The position numbers were made by a program, and so were the translations under genes. The notes beneath the pieces are model-generated. The model searched no databases. It saw nothing but the letters and a program-made list of their open reading frames with translations, and was not told the DNA's origin. Below are positions 1-7,668 of a DNA stretch of 64,000 nt, piece after piece. The stretch is from Agrobacterium rosae. GTDB lineage: Bacteria; Pseudomonadota; Alphaproteobacteria; Rhizobiales; Rhizobiaceae. Location: the NCBI RefSeq assembly GCF_002915175.1, contig NZ_NXEJ01000008.1, forward strand, positions 1 to 64,000, written 5' to 3'. Position 1 is the stretch's first letter. Each line of letters starts with the position of its first letter.

Positions 1-718
1 GCTTATCGACCTCGGCCTTCACGAGCTTTTCGACGAGATCCGGGCTCAGCAAAAAGTGGTCGATCCGTAGACCAGCGTCGCGCGCATATGCGTTCCGAAA
101 ATATGCCCAGAAGGTGTAGAGCCGGTCGTTCGGATGGAGATGCCGTAACGCATCTGTCCAACCTTGAGCCACCAGATTTGCATAAGCCGCTTTGACCTCG
201 GGCCGAAACAGCGCGTCGTCTATCCAGCGCTCCGGTTTGTAGACATCGAGATCGGTCGGCATGACGTTAAAATCGCCAACGAGGGCTACAGGTACTCCGA
301 GCTCGAACAGTTCTTCCGCGTAGGAATGCAGTCGCCGAAACCAGTCTAGTTTGTATTGGAACTTCGGACCTGGGACCGGATTGCCGTTTGGCAGGTAGAG
401 GCATCCGACAACCATTCCGTCGATGACAGCCTCTATGTAACGACTTTGGTCGTCGTGCTCGCCGCCGGGCAACCCACGTCTCGTCTCAAGCGGCTCCTGA
501 CCGCGTGCAAGGATCGCGACACCGTTCCACGATTTCTGGCCATGCCATATCGCTTCATAGCCTGCGCGTTCCAGCTCTTTGCGCGGAAATTTATTGGACG
601 GTGCCTTCAGTTCTTGCAGACAGACGACATCAGGTCGTGCCTCGTCCAGCCAACGAAGGAGGATGTCGAGGCGACCGTTGATGCCGTTTACGTTAAAGGT
701 GGCGAGTTTCACCGACAT
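1..718 (-). CDS. xthA: Exodeoxyribonuclease III (3' end beyond window)
   Basis: Reading the minus strand from an ATG at 718 gives a clear exonuclease III (EEP fold) protein, open to the window edge; about 239 residues are present. It begins MSVKLATFNVNGINGRL. The metal ligand Glu36 lies in LQELKAP, the catalytic GDFNVMPTD motif is near residue 150, and a second catalytic motif RIDHFLLS is near the edge. The family enzyme makes AP-site incisions and removes 3' blocking groups in base-excision repair. The start lies 3 bp after the stop of the 58-aa gene, so the two are probably co-transcribed. Only the last few tens of residues should be missing. Position next to Ku and LigD fits a repair cluster. 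Confidence 0.95.
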   Translation of the reverse strand, partial: MSVKLATFNVNGINGRLDILLRWLDEARPDVVCLQELKAPSNKFPRKELERAGYEAIWHGQKSWNGVAILARGQEPLETRRGLPGGEHDDQSRYIEAVIDGMVVGCLYLPNGNPVPGPKFQYKLDWFRRLHSYAEELFELGVPVALVGDFNVMPTDLDVYKPERWIDDALFRPEVKAAYANLVAQGWTDALRHLHPNDRLYTFWAYFRNAYARDAGLRIDHFLLSPDLVEKLVKAEVDK

Positions 719-721
719 ATG

Positions 722-898
722 TCAGCGCTTGCGATCACCTTTGTCGCCCTCGCCTGATTTGGTATCATTCTTTGCGTCATGGCGCGCATCGGCTGAAAGC
801 GAACGAGAGACATCGACGCTCTCCTTGAACTTTCCGTCTTCATCGCGGCGTACGTAACGCTTGTCAGTGCCGGTATCGATCAATTCGCGCTTGGTCAT
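722..898 (-). CDS. Small hydrophilic protein, 58 aa, unknown function
   Basis: A 58-codon frame starts at an ATG (898) preceded by a good ribosome site, GGGAGATCTG. The protein begins MTKRELIDTGTDKRYVRRDE and is almost entirely charged residues (K, R, D, E), with no membrane segment or cysteine. It ends 3 bp before the xthA start, so it is the first gene of that transcript. I do not recognise a named family; similar short charged proteins beginning this way occur in rhizobial stress regions. That it is translated is inferred from the ribosome site, tight spacing and coding-like codon use. Confidence 0.7.
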   Translation of the reverse strand: MTKRELIDTGTDKRYVRRDEDGKFKESVDVSRSLSADARHDAKNDTKSGEGDKGDRKR

Positions 899-1039
899 CA
901 CAGATCTCCCTTTTGGTTGCTGTCCAAGGAAAACGCGCGCTGCTGTCTAAAGATGCATTCGAATCAGCGACCTAAGACAGACTCGCAAAACGGGAGACCA
1001 CGTGCGCCTAAGTCATTGAAAAACGATTCGTTTTAGCAA

Positions 1040-1065
1040 GGAACGATTCGCTCACTGATTCGGTT
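1040..1065 (+). promoter_or_regulatory. Candidate EcfG/RpoE2 stress promoter of the Ku operon
   Basis: GGAAC at 1040-1044, 17 bases, then GGTT at 1062-1065. The alphaproteobacterial general-stress sigma factor EcfG/RpoE2 prefers GGAAC-N16/17-CGTT; only the first base of the -10 box differs. A start near 1073 would leave a leader of about 27 bases before the Ku ATG at 1100. The -35 overlaps one of two direct repeats AACGATTCG (1022-1030 and 1042-1050, exactly 20 bp apart). Nothing else was recognised in the 899-1099 gap. Confidence 0.55.
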
Positions 1066-1099
1066 GAATCGCGTTGGTTGTGTGAGGAGTGCGCGTATC

Positions 1100-1996
1100 A
1101 TGAGTTCCCCGAGAGCAAACTGGAAAGGTTTCATCAAGTTCGGCGAAGTGTCATGCGCGGTGGCGCTTTACACCGCAGCATCGGCGTCGGACCGTATCGC
1201 TTTCAACACGCTCAACAGAGCGACCGGAAATCGGGTCAAGCGCGAGTTCATCGATGGTGAAACCGGAGACCCCGTCGAACGGGAAGACCAGGTCAAAGGC
1301 TATGAGACCGAGAACGGACAATACATCGTTCTTGAACCGGAGGAAGTCGCGGCCGCCGTCCCCGATAGCGACAAGACGCTAACGATCGAATCCTTCGTTC
1401 CCTGTTCTGACATCGACACAGTGTATTTCGACAAGCCCTATTATCTGACGCCAGACAAGATGGGTACGGAAGCCTATGTTCTGCTTCGCGACGGCATGAA
1501 GGAGGCCAAGGTTGCGGCTATCGCACGGACCGTTCTGTTCCGCCGCCTCCGCACCGTCCTCATCCGCCCACATGGCAAGGGCCTCATCGCTTCCACTCTC
1601 AACTTCGACTACGAGGTTCGATCGTCGCAGGAAGCCTTCGAGGATCAGCCGGATGTCAAAAGCGATCCCGAATTGCTCGAGATTGCTGAACTGATCATCG
1701 CAAAAAAGAAGGGCAGCTTCGACGCCAGCACCTTCGATGATCGGTATGAGGAGGCTGTAGCAGAACTCGTCAAGGCGAAGATTGAGGGGCGATCGCTTCC
1801 AAAGAAGAAAGCCGCACCGGCCGCCAAGTCCGTCGATCTATTGCAGGCCCTGCGTCAGAGCGCGGGCCTCGACGCCAAGAAAAACAAGTCAAAACGGACC
1901 GCTGCCAACGCCAACGCTGGCGAAGAAACTGCAAAACCTAAAAAGGCAGCGACCAAAGCAAAGGCGACGCTCGCACCGACCCGTCGCGCCGGTTAA
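1100..1996 (+). CDS. ku: Ku protein (first of two)
   Basis: This 298-aa bacterial Ku protein binds DNA double-strand ends and recruits LigD for non-homologous end joining. It opens MSSPRANWKGFIKFGEVSC and carries the family core with HTLNR-like (FNTLNRATGNRV) and VKGYE motifs (residues 1-250), followed by a lysine/alanine-rich tail (about 250-298) of the kind that helps DNA binding. An ATG further upstream at 1064 is open, but the ATG at 1100 has GAGGAG 10 bases upstream and matches where family members begin. The second Ku gene follows after 12 bp. The paralogs differ clearly in sequence, so they may form a heterodimer, as proposed for rhizobial Ku pairs. Confidence 0.95.
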   Translation: MSSPRANWKGFIKFGEVSCAVALYTAASASDRIAFNTLNRATGNRVKREFIDGETGDPVEREDQVKGYETENGQYIVLEPEEVAAAVPDSDKTLTIESFVPCSDIDTVYFDKPYYLTPDKMGTEAYVLLRDGMKEAKVAAIARTVLFRRLRTVLIRPHGKGLIASTLNFDYEVRSSQEAFEDQPDVKSDPELLEIAELIIAKKKGSFDASTFDDRYEEAVAELVKAKIEGRSLPKKKAAPAAKSVDLLQALRQSAGLDAKKNKSKRTAANANAGEETAKPKKAATKAKATLAPTRRAG

Positions 1997-2008
1997 GAGG
2001 AGATCATC

Positions 2009-2818
2009 ATGGCTGTCCGCCCCTATTGGAAGGGTTACCTGAAGCTGTCCCTCGTCAACTGCGCCGTTCAGATGATGCCCGCGACGTCGGAAAGCGAGAA
2101 GGTGCGGTTTCACACGCTGAACCGCGCCACCAACAATCGCGTGGTCAGTCACTACGTGGATTCCGTTACAGGCAAGGACGTGAAGGAAGAAAACGAGGTC
2201 AAGGGTTACGAACGTGGCGAAAACGACTACGTCATCCTTGAAGACGAAGAGCTCGAAAACGTTGCACTGGATAGCACCCGGACGATTGATATTTCAACGT
2301 TCACGAAACGAGACACCATCGAATGGATATGGCTCGATACACCATACTATCTGTCTCCGAATGAGAAAATCGCGCAGGAGGCCTTCTCCGTGATCCGCGA
2401 CGCTATGGCGTCGCAGGACATGGTCGGAATTTCGCGGCTGGTGATCTCGCGCAGGGAACGCGCCGTCATGCTGGAGCCCCGCGGCAAAGGAATTGTCTTG
2501 TGGACCCTGCGGTATGGTGACGAGGTGCGAGACGAAGACAGCTATTTCGATGGTATCGCCGATGAAGAGCCCGACGCCGACATGATGCCACTTATCCAAA
2601 AGCTCATCAAAAAGCAGACGAAGCCATGGGACGCGAAGATGGTCGTGGATCCTGTGCAGGACCGTCTGCTCGACATCATCAAGGAAAAGAAGAAACAGCA
2701 GAAGAAGCCAACCCGTGCCAAAACGAAGGCGCCTGCGTCCCATTCCAAGCCAAGCAATGTCATCAACATCATGGACGCGCTCAAGAAATCGGTCGCAGCA
2801 GAAACACGCGCAAAATAA
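2009..2818 (+). CDS. ku: Ku protein (second of two)
   Basis: A 269-aa Ku homolog beginning MAVRPYWKGYLKLSLVNCAV, with HTLNRATNNRV and EVKGYERGE in the central beta-barrel region and a shorter basic tail (KKQQKKPTRAKTK, near residues 228-245). The ribosome site AGAGGAG sits just upstream of the ATG. It is the distal gene of the two-gene Ku operon and converges on ligD, with a shared hairpin at the end. Compared with the upstream Ku its tail is less alanine-rich, and the core is diverged, so this is an old duplication. Role: DNA-end binding in NHEJ together with the neighbouring LigD. Confidence 0.95.
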   Translation: MAVRPYWKGYLKLSLVNCAVQMMPATSESEKVRFHTLNRATNNRVVSHYVDSVTGKDVKEENEVKGYERGENDYVILEDEELENVALDSTRTIDISTFTKRDTIEWIWLDTPYYLSPNEKIAQEAFSVIRDAMASQDMVGISRLVISRRERAVMLEPRGKGIVLWTLRYGDEVRDEDSYFDGIADEEPDADMMPLIQKLIKKQTKPWDAKMVVDPVQDRLLDIIKEKKKQQKKPTRAKTKAPASHSKPSNVINIMDALKKSVAAETRAK

Positions 2819-2848
2819 AGCCCGTCAGGCAGACGCCTTCCGGGCTTT
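2817..2848. terminator. Bidirectional terminator between ku and ligD
   Basis: AAAGCCCG (2817-2824) pairs with CGGGCTTT (2841-2848); inside, AGGC pairs with GCCT, giving a nearly continuous stem. It follows the second ku stop directly and overlaps the last codons of ligD, so it can end transcription from both sides. Confidence 0.75.
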
Positions 2849-5497
2849 GTTCAGTCGCTTGATCGCCTGCTCCAGCGACCGGTGGCCCTCATGGTAATCC
2901 TGCCAGGCCGTGCTCTTCTTCAATAGGCCTGGGACTGTTCTAACGGTAAACCGCGTTGGATCAAGGTCAGCCCTCACCTGCGTCCACGTCAAAGGCATCG
3001 ACACCGTCGCTCCGGTACGTGCTCTCGGAGACAGCGGTGCCACGGCCGTCGCCATACGGTCGTTGCGCAGGTAGTCGAGGAATATTCGGCCTTCCCGCTG
3101 GTTCTTTGCCATCTTTATAAGATAAAGGTCCGGATTATCTCGCGCCATATCCTGACAGACGTCATGCGCAAACCCCTTAGCTTCGTCCCAGCTCAGCTTC
3201 TTTCCCCTGGACGCGACAAGCGGCGTCACGACGTGTAATCCCTTTCCACCTGTCGTCTTGCAGAAACTGACAAGGCCCAGTTCTTCTAGCCGGTCGCGTA
3301 TCTCGCGCGCGGCGTCGACGACTGCTGGAAACTCAACATTCGGGCCTGGATCGAGATCGAATACCAACCTGCCCGGCACTTCGGGCTGATCCGGCAAGCA
3401 ATTCCAGGGGTGAAGTTCGATCCCGCCGATCTGGGCAATGGCGGCAAGTCCTTCAACGCGATCTATCTGTAGATAGGCCTTCTTGTCGCCAAAGACCGTC
3501 ACGAGCTCCAGAAGGTTCGACGTTCCTGGCATGGCATGGCGCTGGAAGAACTGTTCGCCACCAATGCCATCAGGGCAACGAAGGATCGAGCATGGCCGAC
3601 CTTTGATATGATCGATCATCCACGCTCCGACAGCCTCGTGGTACTGGGCGAGGTCAACCTTGGTGACAGGCTTTTTGTCATCCGCGTCTGGCCAGAGCGC
3701 CTTGTTGGGGCTTGAGATCATGACGCCCATGACCTCTTCCTTTGCGCCCCTCCGGGAACGCTTGGGTGGTGGCTTTTCGGTCTCGGGATCAGGGACATCC
3801 ACATCCGATGGCGTCGCGGGCTCTTCGGCTTCCACCTCCGCAGCAGGCTTGTCTTCGCGCAGCCCCTTGAACGCGCCCTGTCGAACCTGGCCGTCCGCGG
3901 TCCATCCGGCGAATTCGATCTCGGCGACTAGCTCGGGCTTGAGCCAGACGATATCGTCTGACGTCTTCGGTGCCCCTATTCCTGTGAATGGAGATTTGGC
4001 CGCTTCTATCTCTTGAAGCTTCGGCAGAAGTTGTTGGACCGTCTTCGCGCTATACCCTGTACCGACACGCCCGACATAGACGAAGTGCTTGCCGCTGAAG
4101 ACGCCAACCAGCAGCGATCGAAATTTCCCATTGGTCTTGGCATAGGCACCGATGACCACTTCATGACCAGCGCGACATTTGGATTTCGCCCATGTCTTCG
4201 TCCGGCCGGACGCATAAGAAGCATCTGCCTCCTTGGAGACGATACCCTCGAGCGATAGACGGCATGCTGACTTCAGCACGGCGTCGCCGCCCGTCTCAAA
4301 GTGTTCGACGAAACGCAGGCGTGCGTCCTCGCCCGCATCGGACATCAGTGTTTCCAAACGGGATTTGCGCTCCGTCAGGGGAAGCTCTCTCAAATCCTCG
4401 TCACCAGCAAACAGCAGGTCGAATGCAAAGTATACGAGGTAGTCCGTCGTCCCTTCTGACAGCGCCGCCTGTAGAGCGGCGAAATCAGGCGCACCCCGCT
4501 CGTCAAGCGCACATATTTCACCATCTAAGATGCAGTCAGGGAGTACCGACGCCGCCTCCGCAATCGCAGGCCATCTGGATGTCCAATCCAGACCTTTGCG
4601 GGTCTTAAGCGTCACCTCACCGCCAGCGACGCGCATTTGCACCCGGTAGCCGTCGAATTTGATCTCGTGGATCCAGCCTTTGCCCGCGGGTGGACGCGTC
4701 AAGCTCTCGCAGAGCTGAGGGGCGATAAAGCTCGGCATCGCAGTTTCAGCGTTGGTGGGCTTGGCTGCCTTAGGTCGAGCCGACCTCTTCTTCAGCGACG
4801 TCTTCATGCCAGCCTTGCGCTCCTCGGCGGCAAGTCCCTCATTGCTGTTCCACACCGCGTCTGCCTCAACCGTATCGCCTTGCGTCATAAATGGCTTGGG
4901 CTTTTTCCCTTTGCCAGCGGCGATTGCCTCCATGGTTCTACCGGAAGCGACGGACGTCAGATTGTCATCCAGTACCGCTGCTCCGTTCTCGTCGACCGCA
5001 TAATCGTCGCGGTGTTTGATCAGCAGCCAGTTGGTGCGCTTGCCGCCGTCTCGGTCGTTGCGCATCCTCACTAAAACAAAGCTTCCATGCAGTCGTTCAC
5101 CTTCCAAAGTAAACTTGAAATCACCCTTCGCCAGTGCCTCCTCGGGGGTCTTGCTCCCCTCGGGCTGCCAGTAGCCGCGATCCCACAGCATGACTGTGCC
5201 GCCGCCATACTGACCCTTCGGTATCGTTCCCTCGAAATCGCCATAGTCTAGGGGGTGGTCTTCGACCTCCACGGCAAGCCGCTTGTCAGCAGGATCGAGA
5301 GAAGGACCTCTGGTCACAGCCCAGGATTTGAAAACACCATCGAGCTCAATACGAAGATCATAATGCAGCCGTGTCGCGTCATGCTTCTGGATGACGAAGC
5401 GGCGACGGTTGGATGCCTTGATCTCGACCTCTCCGCTTGGCTCAAGCGTTTTTTTGAAATCGCGTTTGGATCGGTACTTGCTGAGATTGTCGGCCAT
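2825..5497 (-). CDS. ligD: ATP-dependent DNA ligase LigD (PE-ligase-polymerase)
   Basis: An 890-aa multidomain LigD of NHEJ. Order: N-terminal 3'-phosphoesterase (about residues 15-165, with [11 protein letters not shown] and [10 protein letters not shown]), central ATP-dependent ligase (about 255-545; adenylated lysine near 280 in HEIKFDGYR), then a primase-polymerase domain (about 600-885; metal motif VFDLDPGP). Domain order equals the Pseudomonas type, opposite to Mycobacterium. The frame extends 9 bases upstream to a GTG, but ATG 5497 has AGAAGGGG at good spacing. It is downstream of the 103-aa gene by 34 bp, probably one transcript. An alanine/proline- and lysine-rich linker lies near residues 220-255. 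Confidence 0.96.
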   Translation of the reverse strand: MADNLSKYRSKRDFKKTLEPSGEVEIKASNRRRFVIQKHDATRLHYDLRIELDGVFKSWAVTRGPSLDPADKRLAVEVEDHPLDYGDFEGTIPKGQYGGGTVMLWDRGYWQPEGSKTPEEALAKGDFKFTLEGERLHGSFVLVRMRNDRDGGKRTNWLLIKHRDDYAVDENGAAVLDDNLTSVASGRTMEAIAAGKGKKPKPFMTQGDTVEADAVWNSNEGLAAEERKAGMKTSLKKRSARPKAAKPTNAETAMPSFIAPQLCESLTRPPAGKGWIHEIKFDGYRVQMRVAGGEVTLKTRKGLDWTSRWPAIAEAASVLPDCILDGEICALDERGAPDFAALQAALSEGTTDYLVYFAFDLLFAGDEDLRELPLTERKSRLETLMSDAGEDARLRFVEHFETGGDAVLKSACRLSLEGIVSKEADASYASGRTKTWAKSKCRAGHEVVIGAYAKTNGKFRSLLVGVFSGKHFVYVGRVGTGYSAKTVQQLLPKLQEIEAAKSPFTGIGAPKTSDDIVWLKPELVAEIEFAGWTADGQVRQGAFKGLREDKPAAEVEAEEPATPSDVDVPDPETEKPPPKRSRRGAKEEVMGVMISSPNKALWPDADDKKPVTKVDLAQYHEAVGAWMIDHIKGRPCSILRCPDGIGGEQFFQRHAMPGTSNLLELVTVFGDKKAYLQIDRVEGLAAIAQIGGIELHPWNCLPDQPEVPGRLVFDLDPGPNVEFPAVVDAAREIRDRLEELGLVSFCKTTGGKGLHVVTPLVASRGKKLSWDEAKGFAHDVCQDMARDNPDLYLIKMAKNQREGRIFLDYLRNDRMATAVAPLSPRARTGATVSMPLTWTQVRADLDPTRFTVRTVPGLLKKSTAWQDYHEGHRSLEQAIKRLNKARKASA

Positions 5498-5531
5498 GGC
5501 ATCCACCCCTTCTCACCAACGCGGAACCGCC

Positions 5532-5843
5532 TTATGCAGCGCCCGATACCCGAAGTGCCCCAGCCTCGCCGAGACTACGCTGAACCGCGGAAATCTTGTC
5601 GGACGGGATGTCTGCGGACACTTCGATTTCCCCTTCGAGGGGAGCATCGCCGCGCACCGCACCACTTTTCGAGACATCGCCACCAGATGCAACTGACCCT
5701 GATGTGTTCTCCGCGGTGGCTGACTGAATAAAGATGTCCGGACGCGAAATGCCGTGCTGCTGGACAAGGTGCTCCACCGCAATATCGGCGGCAGAGCGTG
5801 TGTCAAATGTTGCTCGGATTGTGGTGGTGCTGTCGTCAGCCAT
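5532..5843 (-). CDS. Conserved hypothetical protein, 103 aa, upstream of ligD
   Basis: The frame is open from 5918, but the ATG at 5843 has an ideal AGGAGATATCAGC before it and is taken as the start. The protein opens MADDSTTTIRATFDTRSAAD, then IAVEHLVQQHGI. The first 45 residues resemble the ferredoxin-like fold of short proteins that treat repeats of 'RAxFDTRxxADxAVExL' type; the end (EIEVSADIPSDKISAVQRSL) looks like a matching strand-helix unit. The middle is Ser/Gly-rich and low in complexity. No catalytic motif is visible. It precedes ligD by 34 bp and has its own stress-type promoter candidate, so a role tied to stress is likely but unproven. Confidence 0.7.
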   Translation of the reverse strand: MADDSTTTIRATFDTRSAADIAVEHLVQQHGISRPDIFIQSATAENTSGSVASGGDVSKSGAVRGDAPLEGEIEVSADIPSDKISAVQRSLGEAGALRVSGAA

Positions 5844-5876
5844 GCTGATATCTCCTGATGTGATGATTGAAGACCT

Positions 5877-5902
5877 AACCCACTGCCGCCGGGTTAGTTT
5901 CC
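5877..5902 (-). promoter_or_regulatory. Candidate EcfG-like promoter upstream of the ligD unit
   Basis: On the minus strand GGAAA (5902-5898), 17 bases, then GGTT (5880-5877). This is one base off GGAAC in the -35 box and has the same GGTT -10 and spacing as the Ku promoter candidate. A start near 5869 gives a leader of about 26 bases to ATG 5843. A 7-bp inverted repeat, CTAACCC/GGGTTAG (5875-5881/5891-5897), covers the -10 box. Confidence 0.35.
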
Positions 5903-5904
5903 AA

Positions 5905-5943
5905 GAAAATGCCTTCAAGCGGATCGCTAGCCCGCCGAAGGCA
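5905..5943 (-). terminator. Terminator of the DUF4142 operon
   Basis: On the minus strand TGCCTTC (5943-5937) pairs with GAAGGCA (5916-5910), with a further GCGG/CCGC-type pairing inside, followed by TTTTC. It starts about 28 bases beyond the DUF4142 stop codon. Confidence 0.6.
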
Positions 5944-5970
5944 AAATGATTGGCGCTTTGGCGATGCGTC

Positions 5971-6522
5971 CTAGTGCTCGATGCTTACCATCTTTACGTG
6001 GGACAGATGCGTCTCAAGGCTGGGCAACGTTTCCTTCACGAAGCCAACGACGGTCTGATCGTCACCGGACCCCGCATAGGTCCGAAACAGCGCAATCGCC
6101 TCCATATGCGCTTGCACCTGCATGTCGAGGTAAAGCATGTCGAAGTCCTTGCCTTTGGCAGTCTGCAATTGATCCATCATTTTCTGCTGCTTGGGTGCAA
6201 GAACGATTGGGGACGGCAGTGGCTCACCCTTCTTGTCCAGTATTCCCTTCAGCTTCTCGCCCGCCTTCTGGTGGTCGGCGATGATCATCTTTGCCGCATC
6301 CTTGAGATCGGCAGACTCCGCGTTCTGCAAAGCCAATTCGCTGGACTTGATCTCGAAGTCGTTGGAGCTTGAAACGACGCTGACGAAGGTCGGCCGATCC
6401 ATAACCATCATGGGTGCGGCGTCGCCGGCAGGCTTGTGCTTCTGTTGTTGCGCCGTAACAGGCTGGGCAAGCATGGCGACGGATAATACCAGGTATGATA
6501 GGTTTGAAAACTTCATAGTCAT
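5971..6522 (-). CDS. DUF4142 secreted protein
   Basis: A 183-aa exported protein: signal peptide about residues 1-24 (MTMKFSNLSYLVLSVAMLAQ, cleavage near VTAQQ), then a helical ferritin-like DUF4142 domain of about 140 residues with the typical ALQNAES and ADHQKAGEKLK helix features. Start ATG 6522 follows AAAGGA; an alternative ATG lies two codons later. DUF4142 proteins are periplasmic or outer-surface four-helix bundles of unknown function, often in stress regulons. It is the last gene of a three-gene operon, 17 bp after the hydrolase stop, and a terminator follows. Confidence 0.85.
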   Translation of the reverse strand: MTMKFSNLSYLVLSVAMLAQPVTAQQQKHKPAGDAAPMMVMDRPTFVSVVSSSNDFEIKSSELALQNAESADLKDAAKMIIADHQKAGEKLKGILDKKGEPLPSPIVLAPKQQKMMDQLQTAKGKDFDMLYLDMQVQAHMEAIALFRTYAGSGDDQTVVGFVKETLPSLETHLSHVKMVSIEH

Positions 6523-6539
6523 GGTCCTTTGTGAGGTAA

Positions 6540-7634
6540 TCACTTCGTTTTGGAAAATGCTTTTGTGAGGTCGGCATTGGCAGCATCGACAGCATCCTTT
6601 GCCTTGTCCACTACCTTGGCCATTCCGAAAAATTCGTGGGTTACGCCTTCATAATTGAGCGCATTGACCATCACGCCCGCTGCATTGAGCTTTTCAGCAT
6701 AGGCCTGGCCTTCGGAGCGTAGCGGGTCGATCTGCGCAGTGATGACGGTTGCAGATGGCAGTCCCTTGAGGTCGTTGCGACCAACGAGATTGATGCGAGG
6801 ATCTTTAGTCTCATCCTTTGACGTAAACACATTTGAGACGAACCATTCCATATCGGCCTTGCCAAGCGGCGCGGCATCGGCATTTTCCTGATAGGATGGC
6901 GTATTCATGTCGTTGCCAGCGATGGGATAGACTAGCAACTGGTGCACCGGCATCGTTGTCTTCTTCTCCTTCGCCATCAAAGCAACGTTCGCCGCCAGAT
7001 TGGCCCCGGCGCTTTCACCCGCAACAGCAATCCGCTTGGCATCGCCATTCAAAGTGTGAATGTTTTCAACTGTCCACGTATATGCAGCCCAGGCATCATC
7101 ATGCTGAGCCGGGAACTTGCTTTCCGGTGCGTGATGATAATCGGCAGACACAACGATGGCTTTGGATCCAAGCGCAAGCGCCCTGGGTGTCGCTTCATAG
7201 GTATTGATATCCGCCACAACCCAACCGCCGCCGTGGAAATACAGCACGACAGGGAATGGCCCCTTGCCTTCGGGAATATAGACGCGGGCGGGCAACGCCC
7301 CGCCTGCACTTGGAATGGCGATATCCGTCGTCGCAACGCCCGCCTCTGGCATCGGAGAAATCTTCTTGTCTCGCTGAACCGTGCGCGCGGCATCGGCGGC
7401 ACTTGCCTGCGTGCGGGCCTGCGGCACGGTCAGGCCGGAGAAGGGTTTGGCATCCAGCCCTTTCAGAGCATCAAGAACAGCCTGCATTTGGGGATCAGGC
7501 TTTGCTTGCTCAGCCTGCTGCATTTGTTGAGCCGGTTGGGCTGAGGGTGGCTGCTGGGCCCATACGGTTGCAGAAGACGAAAGCAGCAGGAATGCTAGGC
7601 TCGCGGTACGAATAATGGAACGTGAGATGGGCAT
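6540..7634 (-). CDS. Secreted alpha/beta hydrolase (HSL/Aes esterase type)
   Basis: A 364-aa esterase-like protein with a signal peptide (residues 1-26, ending VWAQQ) and a Gln/Pro/Ala-rich linker before the hydrolase fold (about 110-360). The oxyanion motif HGGGW, nucleophile motif GESAG, an acid in ITAQIDPLRSEG and a final GVTHEF histidine form a complete catalytic set of the hormone-sensitive-lipase family. The frame extends further upstream, but the ATG at 7634 has AAAGGAAATCTC before it and starts the signal peptide. It is the middle gene of the operon, 34 bp after the dehydrogenase-PEBP gene. The substrate is unknown; small acyl esters are the family norm. Confidence 0.85.
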   Translation of the reverse strand: MPISRSIIRTASLAFLLLSSSATVWAQQPPSAQPAQQMQQAEQAKPDPQMQAVLDALKGLDAKPFSGLTVPQARTQASAADAARTVQRDKKISPMPEAGVATTDIAIPSAGGALPARVYIPEGKGPFPVVLYFHGGGWVVADINTYEATPRALALGSKAIVVSADYHHAPESKFPAQHDDAWAAYTWTVENIHTLNGDAKRIAVAGESAGANLAANVALMAKEKKTTMPVHQLLVYPIAGNDMNTPSYQENADAAPLGKADMEWFVSNVFTSKDETKDPRINLVGRNDLKGLPSATVITAQIDPLRSEGQAYAEKLNAAGVMVNALNYEGVTHEFFGMAKVVDKAKDAVDAANADLTKAFSKTK

Positions 7635-7668
7635 GAGATTTCCTTTGAAACTGCGGTGTGACATTTCG

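Noticed and set aside
1064-1099. Earlier ATG for the first Ku protein
   Set aside because: The extra 12 residues have no homology and overlap the candidate promoter; the ATG at 1100 has a proper ribosome site.
5875-5897. Hairpin CTAACCC/GGGTTAG as a terminator
   Set aside because: No U-run on the minus strand and no plus-strand gene ends before it; it overlaps the promoter candidate instead. The terminator of the upstream operon is at 5905-5943.
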